From positions 62,001-126,000 of the forward strand of contig NZ_QVMU01000010.1 of NCBI RefSeq assembly GCF_003605645.1: a stretch of 64,000 nt of DNA, in the 5' to 3' direction. The notes under the pieces were generated by a model. It saw nothing but the letters and a program-made list of their open reading frames with translations. It was not told the DNA's origin and searched no databases. Positions 45,816 through 54,401 of the stretch are shown here, one piece after another. The position numbers and the translations under genes were made by a program. Every line of letters starts with the position of its first letter. The stretch's first letter is position 1. Source of the DNA: Vibrio sinensis (GTDB taxonomy: Bacteria; Pseudomonadota; Gammaproteobacteria; Enterobacterales; Vibrionaceae).

Positions 45816-48155
45816 TTAGTTATTTAAGAAAAATGGTCGGCCGTAGCCTAAAGAGTTACCAGCATCGTCTAGGCCACTCATACCTGAGCCTGCACCAATT
45901 GATGTGCCAAAACCAACGATACCAAAGTTCACCGTAAAGTTGTTTTCGTATTCAGGATTTGGTGGTGTTTCTAGCAAGCCATTTCCTTTCAGTTGGTTAC
46001 TGAATGTAAAACCAATATACCAACAATCAGAGGTGTAATTGATGCGAGCTAGCCATTCCAATGCTTCATCGGTCGTTAGATCATAGAAGTATTGCGCTCC
46101 GCCATCCCAATTACGGTTGAAGCGATAACCTGCCAGTATACCGGCCTGTGAAATACCATCTTTGGTAATTGAATCGGTATTAAAGTCTACCGTGTCATCC
46201 AAGTATTCTTTCGACACATAACGATAGTTACCTTGAACATAACCGCCGTTAAATCTGTATTCCAAGGTGCTGTTACCTAGCTGCATTTCCTTAGAGTCGA
46301 TATCGTATTGAACTCCACCGTGATAGAAAAGATAGTCATTAAAGTTGAAATCCATTTCTACCGCCCAAGCGGAATAGTTCGATTGATCTGACTGAAGTGA
46401 GCCAGTATTGACATTACTCAGTTCATTATTTTTTAGATCTTTGTTGAGGTAGAAAATCTGCCCGAAGGAAATATTGAGTCGCTCTTTGAAGTCATCATCA
46501 AAGAAACGAGTCGATGCCCCATAGCTAAATTGATTTGCCGCCGCGATTTTATCTACACCACTGTATTTTCTGCTACGAAATAGACCATAGTAGTCAGTTT
46601 GTAATAGTGTCGTGTCGTAGTCGCCAATCATGTCTTGGTTTTCACTTGGCACATACACATACTGAAGTTGTGGTTCAAGGGTTTGTGTGTAATTGTCAAA
46701 AATTGTGGTGTCACGTTCGAGAACTAGCCCGGCATGGCTGCGAAATTCAGGAATAACACGCGTAACACTTTCCTCTAATTTACTGTCCGTAACACCCGAT
46801 AAATCTTGTTGGTAGTAGGTACCCAGTAAACGTGCCTCTGTCGTCCACGTTCCCCACGTGGTGCCAATCGGTACGGTAAAGCCAGGTTCTACGTGTAAAC
46901 GTGTTGCTGATGGTTTACCCGGTGCATCAGTATCAAAGTGTGAGATATGGCTGACGACATCAAAGTTAAGATAGCGCATCACTTCTGGCGCATAGTAGTT
47001 AAACGATACTTGCGGTAGTAAGCGATATGGTAAGTTGTTAGTGGCCGTTAATACTTGGAAGTCTCGCACTAATAGCGAGGTATCCCAGTTTTCAGAACGA
47101 TAGGTTGCGCGCCCCTCTTGTAGTAACTGTCCATCTTCTTGATTACCAATACCAGAGTCCATATCGTTGAAATAACGAATATCACTCACTTTTGAGTAAT
47201 CAATATCAAACTTCCACACTTGATTGAAAATACCACTGTGCGTGTATTGGAAACCCCAGCGGTCACCAAGTTCTGGATTCTTTTTATCGTCAGGCAGGTA
47301 TTCCGACTTAATTTGACCGTGACCAAAATCGCTTAAATAACGGAATGTACTATCAAGTTGAGTTCCCCGTTTTTCCATATAGCGGAATGTGGTTTCAAGA
47401 TCATAGTTAGGAGCGATGTTCCAATAGATAGGCACATCCAGCTCAAAACCATCGCTCGAACCATAAGATACGGTTGGGTATAGGAAACCTGTTTTACGCG
47501 TATCACCAATAGGTACCGTCAAAAATGGCAAATAGAAAATAGGCACATTTAGGACTTCAAAACGTGGGTTATAGAAGGTGGCTTCATCATCGTTTTGGTC
47601 AATGTCGATACTAGAGGCTCTCATACGCCATGCATTATCGCCCACTGGACATGAGGTGATCGTACCGTCTTCAACTTCATAGACTGCTTTGCCCGTTTTA
47701 GAAATATAAACAGCTTCGCCTCTACCAGGTTCACAAAGGAACTGGTATTTGGTATTTTCTAGCGTGACTTCATCGGTGTTTAAGTTATTTGTTGCTTTGT
47801 CAGAAATGGTTTTCAATTCACCATCACTGAACGTAACATTACCCTCGGCAACTGCGATGTTTTCTTTTTCGTGCAGAGTTACCTTATCCGCAATCATGCG
47901 TTTTTTGCCTTGCGTAACGACGACATTACCTTTGTAATTCGCTTTGTCGCCATTGACGGCTTCTAGGCTGTCGGCTTCGATATTAATAGGCTCTTGATTT
48001 GGATTCTCTGATTCAGGTTCATTGATCAAGCATTGGTCGATAGGTGGCAACTTAGGCTCACTATCGTGGGTCATTGTTTCTTGAGCTAGAGTCTGAGGCG
48101 CAAAGAACACAGCACTAATGGAAACGGCTAACAAGGTACGGGGGAAACGTAACAT
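45816..48155 (-). CDS. lptD: LptD, LPS-assembly outer-membrane protein
   Basis: 779-residue outer-membrane translocon that, with LptE, inserts lipopolysaccharide into the outer leaflet. Signal peptide cut near residue 24, LptA-like periplasmic domain (about 55-210; repeated [16 protein letters not shown] blocks), then the 26-strand barrel. It has four cysteines: 42, 141, 169 and 711. In E. coli two of the four are adjacent in the barrel (724/725); here only one barrel cysteine is present. It heads the lptD-surA-pdxA-rsmA-apaG-apaH run and is divergent from djlA. Confidence 0.97.
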   Translation of the reverse strand: MLRFPRTLLAVSISAVFFAPQTLAQETMTHDSEPKLPPIDQCLINEPESENPNQEPINIEADSLEAVNGDKANYKGNVVVTQGKKRMIADKVTLHEKENIAVAEGNVTFSDGELKTISDKATNNLNTDEVTLENTKYQFLCEPGRGEAVYISKTGKAVYEVEDGTITSCPVGDNAWRMRASSIDIDQNDDEATFYNPRFEVLNVPIFYLPFLTVPIGDTRKTGFLYPTVSYGSSDGFELDVPIYWNIAPNYDLETTFRYMEKRGTQLDSTFRYLSDFGHGQIKSEYLPDDKKNPELGDRWGFQYTHSGIFNQVWKFDIDYSKVSDIRYFNDMDSGIGNQEDGQLLQEGRATYRSENWDTSLLVRDFQVLTATNNLPYRLLPQVSFNYYAPEVMRYLNFDVVSHISHFDTDAPGKPSATRLHVEPGFTVPIGTTWGTWTTEARLLGTYYQQDLSGVTDSKLEESVTRVIPEFRSHAGLVLERDTTIFDNYTQTLEPQLQYVYVPSENQDMIGDYDTTLLQTDYYGLFRSRKYSGVDKIAAANQFSYGASTRFFDDDFKERLNISFGQIFYLNKDLKNNELSNVNTGSLQSDQSNYSAWAVEMDFNFNDYLFYHGGVQYDIDSKEMQLGNSTLEYRFNGGYVQGNYRYVSKEYLDDTVDFNTDSITKDGISQAGILAGYRFNRNWDGGAQYFYDLTTDEALEWLARINYTSDCWYIGFTFSNQLKGNGLLETPPNPEYENNFTVNFGIVGFGTSIGAGSGMSGLDDAGNSLGYGRPFFLNN

Positions 48156-48303
48156 CGAGTTTTACTATCCTGTTGAACTTGATATATCCGGTGAATAGAC
48201 AACCGAATGTAAAATAAAACGGACTTTATCATAAAGGAAATTAAAGCGTCCGGCACTATCAGACCGCTTTACGATGAAAAAATTCAGAGATTGAGAGCAC
48301 ATA

Positions 48304-49143
48304 ATGCGTATTTTTGGCAAAATCCTAGGCACATTTTTCGGTTACCTGTTCGGTGGGCCCTTTGGTGCTGTATTTGGTCTATTTCTTGGCCACCAGTTTG
48401 ATAGAGCTCGTCGATTGAGTCGGGCTGGCTTTAGAACGAGTGCTTTTGGCTCGGGTCCGAACCCACGTGAACGACAAGCTGAATTTTTTAAAGCAGCGTT
48501 TTCGGTAATGGGACACCTGGCAAAAGTGAATGGTCAGGTCACAAAAGAAGAGATTTTGCTGGCTAGCGATATGATGGATCGCATGGGCCTGCATGGTGAG
48601 CAGCGTGCCGCTGCACAAGACGCATTCCGTGTAGGTAAAGAAGCAGATTTTCCTTTAGATGAAGTGCTTGAACGAGTGCGTATTTCTGCTGGTGATCGTT
48701 TTGATTTACTGCAGTTTTTCTTGGAACTGCAAATTTCAGGGGCTTTCGCCGATGGTAGTTTGCACTCGAGCGAACGAGAAATGCTGCACCGTATTGCAAC
48801 TAGACTTGGTTTCTCTATCCAGCAATTAGAACAGCGTTTACGTATGCAAGAAGCGGCATTTCGTTTCCAACAGAGCGGTTTCAAACAGGGCGGTTACCAA
48901 GGCGATTGGCAACAAGCTTCTTCTGCTAGCCAGTTAAGCGATGCTTATAAAGTACTGGGTGTGGATGAAAACGCAGAAGCGAAAGAAGTCAAACGAGCGC
49001 ACCGTAAATTGATGAATGAACACCATCCAGACAAATTGATGGCAAAAGGCTTACCACCTGAAATGATGAACGTGGCAAAAGAAAAATCACAAGAAATTCA
49101 AAATGCTTATGATTTAATTAAAAAATCCAAAGGATTTAAGTAA
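48304..49143 (+). CDS. djlA: DjlA, membrane-anchored J-domain protein
   Basis: 279-residue DnaJ-like co-chaperone of DnaK. N-terminal hydrophobic, glycine-rich transmembrane segment with dimerising GGPFGAVFG motif (residues 17-28), central TerB-like helical domain (about 55-175), a Gln/Ser linker, and a C-terminal J domain (about 210-275) with the HPD tripeptide in NEHHPDKL. Divergent from lptD, as in E. coli. Confidence 0.96.
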   Translation: MRIFGKILGTFFGYLFGGPFGAVFGLFLGHQFDRARRLSRAGFRTSAFGSGPNPRERQAEFFKAAFSVMGHLAKVNGQVTKEEILLASDMMDRMGLHGEQRAAAQDAFRVGKEADFPLDEVLERVRISAGDRFDLLQFFLELQISGAFADGSLHSSEREMLHRIATRLGFSIQQLEQRLRMQEAAFRFQQSGFKQGGYQGDWQQASSASQLSDAYKVLGVDENAEAKEVKRAHRKLMNEHHPDKLMAKGLPPEMMNVAKEKSQEIQNAYDLIKKSKGFK

Positions 49144-49210
49144 CGTTTTAGAACGTAATATCATCATATCCCCATCGTCGCTTTTAGTTTTTTACGGCAT
49201 AGGGGATAAA

Positions 49211-49236
49211 GAAAAGGCGAGCTCATGCTCGCCTTT
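49211..49236. terminator. terminator between djlA and ridA
   Basis: AAAGGCGAGC, loop TCAT, GCTCGCCTTT: a perfect stem; on the minus strand the T run is TTTTCTTTAT, so it mainly serves ridA. Confidence 0.85.
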
Positions 49237-49259
49237 GTACTTTCTTGTCGTAAATAAGA

Positions 49260-49649
49260 TTACTTACGAACTGCAATCGCTTCGATTTCAATGCCAACAT
49301 CTTTTGGTAGACGCGCAACTTCAACGCAAGAACGAGCAGGGTAGTTAGCGACTTCATGCTCATCAAAGAAGTTACCGTACACTTCGTTGACTGTACCGAA
49401 ATCATTAAGGTCTTTTACGAATACCGTCATTTTCACAATGTCTTTTACGCTTAAGCCTGATGCTTCTACAACCGCTTTTACATTATCAAGAGATTGACGT
49501 GCTTGAACGGCAATATCAGCTGACACTTCACCCGTCACTGGGTTTACTGGGATTTGGCCAGATGTTAGTACCATGTTGCCTAAATCTACGCCTTGAACGT
49601 ATGGGCCGATCGCTGCAGGAGCTGATTCTGTGTGAAGTACTGTAGTCAT
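49260..49649 (-). CDS. ridA: RidA, reactive intermediate deaminase
   Basis: 129-residue YjgF/RidA protein that hydrolyses reactive 2-aminoacrylate and related enamines. The active-site arginine is Arg106 in PARSCVEVARLPKD; the rest (IGPYVQG, SGQIPVNP) is typical. In the same orientation and directly downstream of pyrI, as in E. coli (pyrB-pyrI-yjgF), though a terminator separates them. Confidence 0.96.
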   Translation of the reverse strand: MTTVLHTESAPAAIGPYVQGVDLGNMVLTSGQIPVNPVTGEVSADIAVQARQSLDNVKAVVEASGLSVKDIVKMTVFVKDLNDFGTVNEVYGNFFDEHEVANYPARSCVEVARLPKDVGIEIEAIAVRK

Positions 49650-49747
49650 TTATATTTCCAATGGTTAAGCAAAATAAAGGAATTCAGTTTGCCTTTATCA
49701 TTACTCAACTTCAACCTGATTGTGATGTGTTAATTGACCTTGAATAG

Positions 49748-49774
49748 AAAACACCCCGCAGAGCGAGGTGTTTT
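49748..49774 (-). terminator. terminator after pyrI
   Basis: On the minus strand AAAACACCTCGC, loop TCT, GCGGGGTGTTTT (12 bp with one U-G pair) and a T-rich tail. Immediately upstream, at 49790-49809, TTAGGTTA/TAACCTAA form an additional hairpin. Confidence 0.88.
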
Positions 49775-49814
49775 GAAAGCAATTGAGCATTAGGTTACCA
49801 ATAACCTAAATGGT

Positions 49815-50276
49815 TTAACGCTCAGTTACGATCTCACGAGAAAAGACTTTTTCACAGTATTTACACTTCAAGCGAATATCTGAATTTTTTTCAAAAATAC
49901 GGAAGCTACTTTCAACGGGTTCATTATGTGTGATGCAGTTGGTGTTTGGGCATTCAAAAACGTTATTGATACGTTCTGGAAGCTCAAGAGCCAACTTCTT
50001 AACCACTTGATAATTTTCTATTTGGTTAACCGTTGCATGAGGTGCGTAAAGCGCGAGTTTGCTTGCTTGCTCTTCATTGATAAACACGTTTTCTATTTTC
50101 AGTAGATCTTTGTGCCCTAATGCTGAAGAGGGCAAATTAAGACCAATAGTCACGCGCTGATTTGAATTGTGCATATTGAACAGCTTTAAGACCTTGATAC
50201 CGATTTGAGCTGGGATATGGTCGATAACTGTGCCGTTCTTTATTGCTTCAACTTGTAGTTGTGTTTCTTTAGACAT
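49815..50276 (-). CDS. pyrI: Aspartate carbamoyltransferase regulatory chain
   Basis: 153-residue regulatory subunit of ATCase, which binds CTP/ATP and confers feedback inhibition. The structural zinc site is fully readable: Cys109, Cys114, Cys138 and Cys141 (CPNTNC and CKYC), the same numbering as in E. coli. It is 17 bases after pyrB and forms the pyrBI operon. Confidence 0.98.
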   Translation of the reverse strand: MSKETQLQVEAIKNGTVIDHIPAQIGIKVLKLFNMHNSNQRVTIGLNLPSSALGHKDLLKIENVFINEEQASKLALYAPHATVNQIENYQVVKKLALELPERINNVFECPNTNCITHNEPVESSFRIFEKNSDIRLKCKYCEKVFSREIVTER

Positions 50277-50293
50277 GATAGGTACTCCCTCGC

Positions 50294-51223
50294 TTACAAC
50301 GTCTCATTAAGAACAAGTGCTAACAGTGCTTCACGAGCATAAACGCCATTACCGGCTTGCTGGAAGAAGTAAGCGTGTGGTGTGGCATCGACATCGGTTG
50401 TGATTTCATCAACACGAGGAAGAGGGTGCAGTACTTTCATATTCTCACGGGCATTTTCTAACATCGACGCCGTTAAAATGTAAGCAGATTTGATGTGGGC
50501 ATATTCAGATTCATCAAAACGCTCTTTTTGAACGCGAGTCATGTAGAGAATGTCCAATTCAGGAATCACACTTTCCATATCGGTATGTAAGCTATAAGCA
50601 ATGCCTGCTTCATCAAGCTCTTCACAGATATAGTCTGGCATTGCTAACGCTTCTGGAGCGACAAAGAAAAAGCGGATGTTGTTAAATTTAGCGAGTGCTT
50701 GAGTCAATGAGTGAACGGTGCGTCCGTATTTTAAATCACCGACAAAGGCTACATTGAGATTATCTAGGCGACCTTGGGTTTCTGCAATCGTGAATAGGTC
50801 AAGTAAGGTTTGCGTTGGATGTTGGTTGGCACCGTCACCGGCGTTAATAATTGGTACGCCATTAGAGAATTCAGAAGCGAGACGAGCAGCGCCTTCTTGA
50901 GGGTGGCGCATAACGAATGCATCGACATATGAAGAGATAACTTGCACAGAATCGGACAGTGTCTCCCCTTTGTTTGCGAGAGAAGTGTTACCACTGTTAT
51001 CAAAACCAATAACATCGCCACCGATACGCTGGATTGCCGTTTCAAACGACAAACGAGTACGTGTAGACGGTTCAAAGAAGCAACTTGCAACAACCTTATT
51101 CTTAATCAAATTTGGGTTTGGCTCAGCCTTGAGTTGACCCGCTGTTTTGACAATCAATTCCAGCTCTTCACGAGACAGTTCTGGAATAGAGATGATGTGC
51201 TTCTTATAAAGCGTATTTACCAT
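50294..51223 (-). CDS. pyrB: Aspartate carbamoyltransferase catalytic chain
   Basis: 309-residue catalytic subunit making N-carbamoyl-aspartate, first committed step of pyrimidine synthesis. Carbamoyl-phosphate motif [11 protein letters not shown] (about residue 53) and [11 protein letters not shown], plus the HPLPR near residue 265, are present. Transcription passes through an attenuator and leader peptide (described separately) 35 bases upstream. Confidence 0.98.
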   Translation of the reverse strand: MVNTLYKKHIISIPELSREELELIVKTAGQLKAEPNPNLIKNKVVASCFFEPSTRTRLSFETAIQRIGGDVIGFDNSGNTSLANKGETLSDSVQVISSYVDAFVMRHPQEGAARLASEFSNGVPIINAGDGANQHPTQTLLDLFTIAETQGRLDNLNVAFVGDLKYGRTVHSLTQALAKFNNIRFFFVAPEALAMPDYICEELDEAGIAYSLHTDMESVIPELDILYMTRVQKERFDESEYAHIKSAYILTASMLENARENMKVLHPLPRVDEITTDVDATPHAYFFQQAGNGVYAREALLALVLNETL

Positions 51224-51257
51224 AATCGTCGTCCCTACCTGAGTGTATTTTAAGCAA

Positions 51258-51286
51258 TAAAAAAGCCCCCCAAATTGGGAGGCTTT
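51258..51286 (-). terminator. pyrBI attenuator
   Basis: On the minus strand AAAGCCTCCC, loop AATTT, GGGGGGCTTT and six T: a strong rho-independent terminator that lies between the leader peptide and pyrB, overlapping the last leader codon. Confidence 0.88.
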
Positions 51287-51377
51287 AAAAATTGGAAGAA
51301 ATAGAAAAATAACCGGCCAATAAGCAACATAGCTTATTGGTTGTAACGTGCATCGTAGAATAACAATCCCGTGGCAT
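51285..51377 (-). CDS. pyrL: PyrL-type leader peptide of the pyrBI operon
   Basis: A 30-codon frame runs from an ATG at 51377 and stops with TAA at 51285-51287 inside the attenuator. The peptide begins [11 protein letters not shown] and ends in FSISSNF. Its transcript has a pause hairpin CCAATAAGC/GCTTATTGG (51317-51340) followed by a very U-rich stretch up to the terminator, the layout of UTP-sensitive attenuation known for E. coli pyrBI: when UTP is short, RNA polymerase pauses, the translating ribosome catches up and prevents the terminator. Sequence differs from the E. coli leader peptide, as expected because only position matters. Confidence 0.72.
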   Translation of the reverse strand: MPRDCYSTMHVTTNKLCCLLAGYFSISSNF

Positions 51378-51408
51378 TTTTTCTCTATCCCCAGACAAAT
51401 TGCCGAGC

Positions 51409-51436
51409 ATTATACGCGCTAGATCCCTCAGCGCAA
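51409..51436 (-). promoter_or_regulatory. promoter of pyrL-pyrBI
   Basis: On the minus strand TTGCGC (51436-51431), a 16-base spacer and TATAAT (51414-51409). Transcription would start near 51402, 25 bases before the leader ATG. Confidence 0.65.
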
Positions 51437-51446
51437 GCGATTACAC

Positions 51447-51462
51447 TGTGCGTTACGTCACA
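51447..51462. promoter_or_regulatory. CRP-like site upstream of the pyrBI promoter
   Basis: TGTGC-GTTACG-TCACA matches nine of the ten CRP core bases; it would be centred near -52, an unusual distance. Confidence 0.3.
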
Positions 51463-51474
51463 TATGGGTGCTGA

Positions 51475-52479
51475 TTACAAGCCAAGAGTCGCCACCATGA
51501 CCGCCTTGATTGTGTGCATACGGTTTTCTGCTTCATCAAATACAATCGAGTATTCAGATTCAAAAACTTCTTCCGTGACTTCTAAACCTTTCATACCGTA
51601 TTTCTCAGAGACTTCTTTACCAACAGTGGTTTCATCATTATGGAATGCGGGCAAGCAGTGCATGAATTTCACATGGGGATTTGCCGTTAGTTTGATCACA
51701 TTCATGTTGATTTGATAGGGGGTCATTAATGCGACGCGTTCATCCCAAGCTTCAGCGGCTTCTCCCATTGAAACCCAGACATCGGTATAGAGAAAATCAC
51801 AGCCCTTAACGCCCTCTTCAACATTTTCAGTCAGTGTGATTTTTGCACCAGTTGATTGCGCGATTTGATTGCATTGTTCAACCAACTCTTGTTCTGGCCA
51901 AAATTGTTTTGGCGCAACTAAACGAATATCCATTCCCATTTTAGCAGCTCCCACCATCAGTGAATTACCCATATTGTTACGGGCATCCCCTAAATAAGCG
52001 AAAGTGATTTCGTGCAGTTGTTTTCCACGGCCATGCTCAAGCATGGTGAGAAAATCAGCGAGAATTTGGGTGGGATGAAATTCATCGGTTAATCCATTCC
52101 ACACAGGAACACCAGCATGAGCCCCTAACTCTTCGACAATGGCTTGTCCAAAACCTCGGTATTCAATACCGTCATACATCCCACCTAAAACACGAGCGGT
52201 GTCTTTCATCGACTCTTTGTGACCAATTTGAGAGCCTGATGGGCCGAGATAAGAAACTTGAGCGCCTTGGTCGAACGCTGCGACTTCAAAAGCGCAACGA
52301 GTTCGTGTGGATGCTTTTTCAAAGATCAAAGCAATGTTTTTCCCTTTTAGGGATTGTTGCTCAGTGCCAGCGTATTTTGCTTTTTTTAGATCAGCAGAAA
52401 GATCGAGCAAAAATTGAATCTCTTTCGGGGTGAAATCCAATAGCTTGAGGAAATTGCGGTTACGTAAGTTAAAAGCCAT
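51475..52479 (-). CDS. argF: Ornithine carbamoyltransferase
   Basis: 334-residue anabolic-type ornithine transcarbamylase making citrulline for arginine synthesis. STRTRCAFE (carbamoyl phosphate), [16 protein letters not shown] and the catalytic Cys in HCLPAFH are present. It is transcribed from an ArgR-controlled promoter and stops 98 bases upstream of the pyrL start. It might also supply the second step of the arginine deiminase pathway together with arcA, but the sequence does not show this. Confidence 0.95.
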   Translation of the reverse strand: MAFNLRNRNFLKLLDFTPKEIQFLLDLSADLKKAKYAGTEQQSLKGKNIALIFEKASTRTRCAFEVAAFDQGAQVSYLGPSGSQIGHKESMKDTARVLGGMYDGIEYRGFGQAIVEELGAHAGVPVWNGLTDEFHPTQILADFLTMLEHGRGKQLHEITFAYLGDARNNMGNSLMVGAAKMGMDIRLVAPKQFWPEQELVEQCNQIAQSTGAKITLTENVEEGVKGCDFLYTDVWVSMGEAAEAWDERVALMTPYQINMNVIKLTANPHVKFMHCLPAFHNDETTVGKEVSEKYGMKGLEVTEEVFESEYSIVFDEAENRMHTIKAVMVATLGL

Positions 52480-52539
52480 TATTCAGTCCTTGAACAATCA
52501 TTATCGAAGAGCTCTAGTTAAACATAAAAAACCACTGTT

Positions 52540-52557
52540 TGTGAATAATTATTTTAA
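52540..52557. promoter_or_regulatory. ARG box in front of argF
   Basis: TGAATAATTATTTT agrees with the consensus TGAATwwwwATTCA at 12 of 14 positions and overlaps the likely -10 region of the argF promoter, so ArgR binding would block polymerase. Confidence 0.7.
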
Positions 52558-52566
52558 TTAAATGAT

Positions 52567-52585
52567 GGGGTATGCAATATACCCC
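52567..52585. repeat. inverted repeat GGGGTAT/ATACCCC
   Basis: A perfect 7-bp inverted repeat with a 5-base centre, 12 bases after the stop of the PIN-PhoH gene and upstream of the argF promoter; it may be a weak terminator for that gene. Confidence 0.5.
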
Positions 52586-52596
52586 AGTTTTTGTGA

Positions 52597-53973
52597 TTAT
52601 AAATTCTCTTCCGCAAACTCAGCTAAACGACTTCTTACTACGCCATTTAAATGAATGTTCGCACTGCCTTCAAAATGTCGGAAACGTTCGACCATATAGG
52701 TTAATCCTGATGTGACAGGAGTGAGGTAGTGGGAGTCTATCTGCGCGAGATTCCCCGAGCAGACAATTTTGGTTCCCTCACCGCAGCGGGTGATGATGGT
52801 TTTGATTTGGGAGGCCGTTAGATTTTGGCATTCATCGAGTAGAACAAATGCATTTTGTATCGAACGACCACGCATGAAATTAATGGACTTGAATTGAATA
52901 TTGGCTTTATCACAAATATATTTTAGTGACCCTTCTGTGCAATGATCGTGTTTATGTAACGCTTCTAAGGTATCAGTGACGGCTGCAAGCCATGGCAGCA
53001 TTTTTTCTTCCTCACTGCCGGGAAGAAAACCAATCGACTCACCAATATCAGGGGTATTACGAGTAACAATGATCTTATCGAACATCCCTTTTTCTATGGT
53101 TTGTTCTAATGCGCTAGCAAGAGCCAGTAAGGTTTTACCACTACCAGCAGCACCAGTGAGAATGACTAAATCAATGTCAGGATCAAGTAGGGCATCTAAT
53201 GCCATTGCTTGATAAATATTCTTTGGTCGAATATCCCAAGCTCGTCGATTGAGTAAACGTTCACGACTCAGATCTCGCAAGGTGAGCGTTTCGTTGCTTA
53301 AGCATTCAACACGCCCAGCAAAGTCGCTTTCTTCATCGACCATGTACTGATTGAGGTAAGTCGGCTCGAAAGAGGCACGCTTTAGTGTGTGGAGGGTCTT
53401 CCCAGCAATATTGACACTATTTACTTGATCAACCTTGTCCCAGAATCGCCCCTCAACTTGCTGAAATCCTTTGGTGAGGTATTGGACATCATCAATCAAT
53501 TGATCGGTGCGATAGTCTTCAACAAAGCGAACCCCAGCCCCTTTTGCTCTGAGACGCATATTGATATCTTTCGTGACCAGAATGACATCACGAGGGGCGC
53601 GTTTGTTTTGCAAGAAAAGTACGGCATTGAGAATTCGGTTATCTCCCGCTTTGTCCGCGAATGCCTTGACGGTTTCTTGCAATTCAAAATCCGCCAAAAT
53701 GGCGACATGACCAGCATCCTCTTTTTCTTTATTGATCGGAATGCCTGTTGAAATATCGTCGGGTGTAGCATCGGAGAATAGCGATTCCAGTGCTCGTATT
53801 GCGACCCGCGCGTCTCGGGCGACATCTCGTTTACTGTCTTTAATTCGGTCTAGTTCTTCGAGGACAGTCATCGGAATGACGACGTCGTGTTCTTGAAAGG
53901 AATAAATAGCGAGTGGTTCATGAAGAAGAATGTTGGTATCGAGGACGAATATTTTTCGCTCCGTATCACCCAT
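52597..53973 (-). CDS. PIN-PhoH fusion protein
   Basis: 458 residues combining an N-terminal PIN ribonuclease domain (about residues 5-150; acidic residues in VLDTNILLH, VLEELDRIK and GDNRILN/TKDINMR) with a C-terminal PhoH ATPase domain (about 240-455; Walker A GAAGSGKT, Walker B FVLLDECQN). This architecture is the PhoH2/YlaK type; the mycobacterial member is an ATP-dependent RNA helicase/RNase. The start at 53973 has AAGGAG 7 bases upstream; the frame runs 39 codons further upstream without a better site. Confidence 0.9.
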   Translation of the reverse strand: MGDTERKIFVLDTNILLHEPLAIYSFQEHDVVIPMTVLEELDRIKDSKRDVARDARVAIRALESLFSDATPDDISTGIPINKEKEDAGHVAILADFELQETVKAFADKAGDNRILNAVLFLQNKRAPRDVILVTKDINMRLRAKGAGVRFVEDYRTDQLIDDVQYLTKGFQQVEGRFWDKVDQVNSVNIAGKTLHTLKRASFEPTYLNQYMVDEESDFAGRVECLSNETLTLRDLSRERLLNRRAWDIRPKNIYQAMALDALLDPDIDLVILTGAAGSGKTLLALASALEQTIEKGMFDKIIVTRNTPDIGESIGFLPGSEEEKMLPWLAAVTDTLEALHKHDHCTEGSLKYICDKANIQFKSINFMRGRSIQNAFVLLDECQNLTASQIKTIITRCGEGTKIVCSGNLAQIDSHYLTPVTSGLTYMVERFRHFEGSANIHLNGVVRSRLAEFAEENL

Positions 53974-54401
53974 AAGCGTCTCCTTGCCGCATAGCGACTT
54001 GCCTACCTCAGATTTAAGATTGCTAGAAGCAGTCACAAACCGTCGGTGTTGTCGGTTTTTTACAGGCCTATTTACTGATGTAGCCTGCAAATCCTGTTGC
54101 TTTTCATCCTAAGTACCAGAGTTATTGGTGGATAAACGAATACTGATACTTGTTTAAATTATAAGTCACAACATTAATTGTTGTGACACGGTTTTTTTAC
54201 AGTTTGATGCCAACCAGAATGTTGATAAAAAAATGTTCATTTTGCGGTCTTTGTACGTGACCTATATCACAGCTTCAAGTAACATTAGCGACCTTTTCTA
54301 AGCCACGGCTGACGCATATTTATTCCCCGTCAGTGGTCTCATATGTGGCCTACTATAAATAGATCCATTTTTAATAAATCAAGTTTTGAGGTAGTCGATT
54401 C
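53974..54401. other. 428-base divergent intergenic region between the PIN-PhoH gene and rapA
   Basis: No gene is visible. It contains a CRP-like site (54256-54271), a bulged inverted repeat CCA-CGG-CTGACG/CGTCAG-TGG (54303-54336), and a TATAAA (54354-54359) that is the probable -10 of rapA. A small hairpin with a T6 run at 54037-54061 on the plus strand lies in the PIN-PhoH leader. Confidence 0.5.
54256..54271. promoter_or_regulatory. CRP-like site upstream of rapA
   Basis: CGTGA-CCTATA-TCACA matches nine of ten CRP core bases, about 85-100 bases upstream of the likely rapA -10. Confidence 0.4.

Noticed and set aside
54037..54061. hairpin AAACCG/CGGTTT with T6 as a plus-strand terminator
   Set aside because: No plus-strand gene ends there; the weak 6-bp stem lies in the 5' region of the PIN-PhoH gene and is likely chance.
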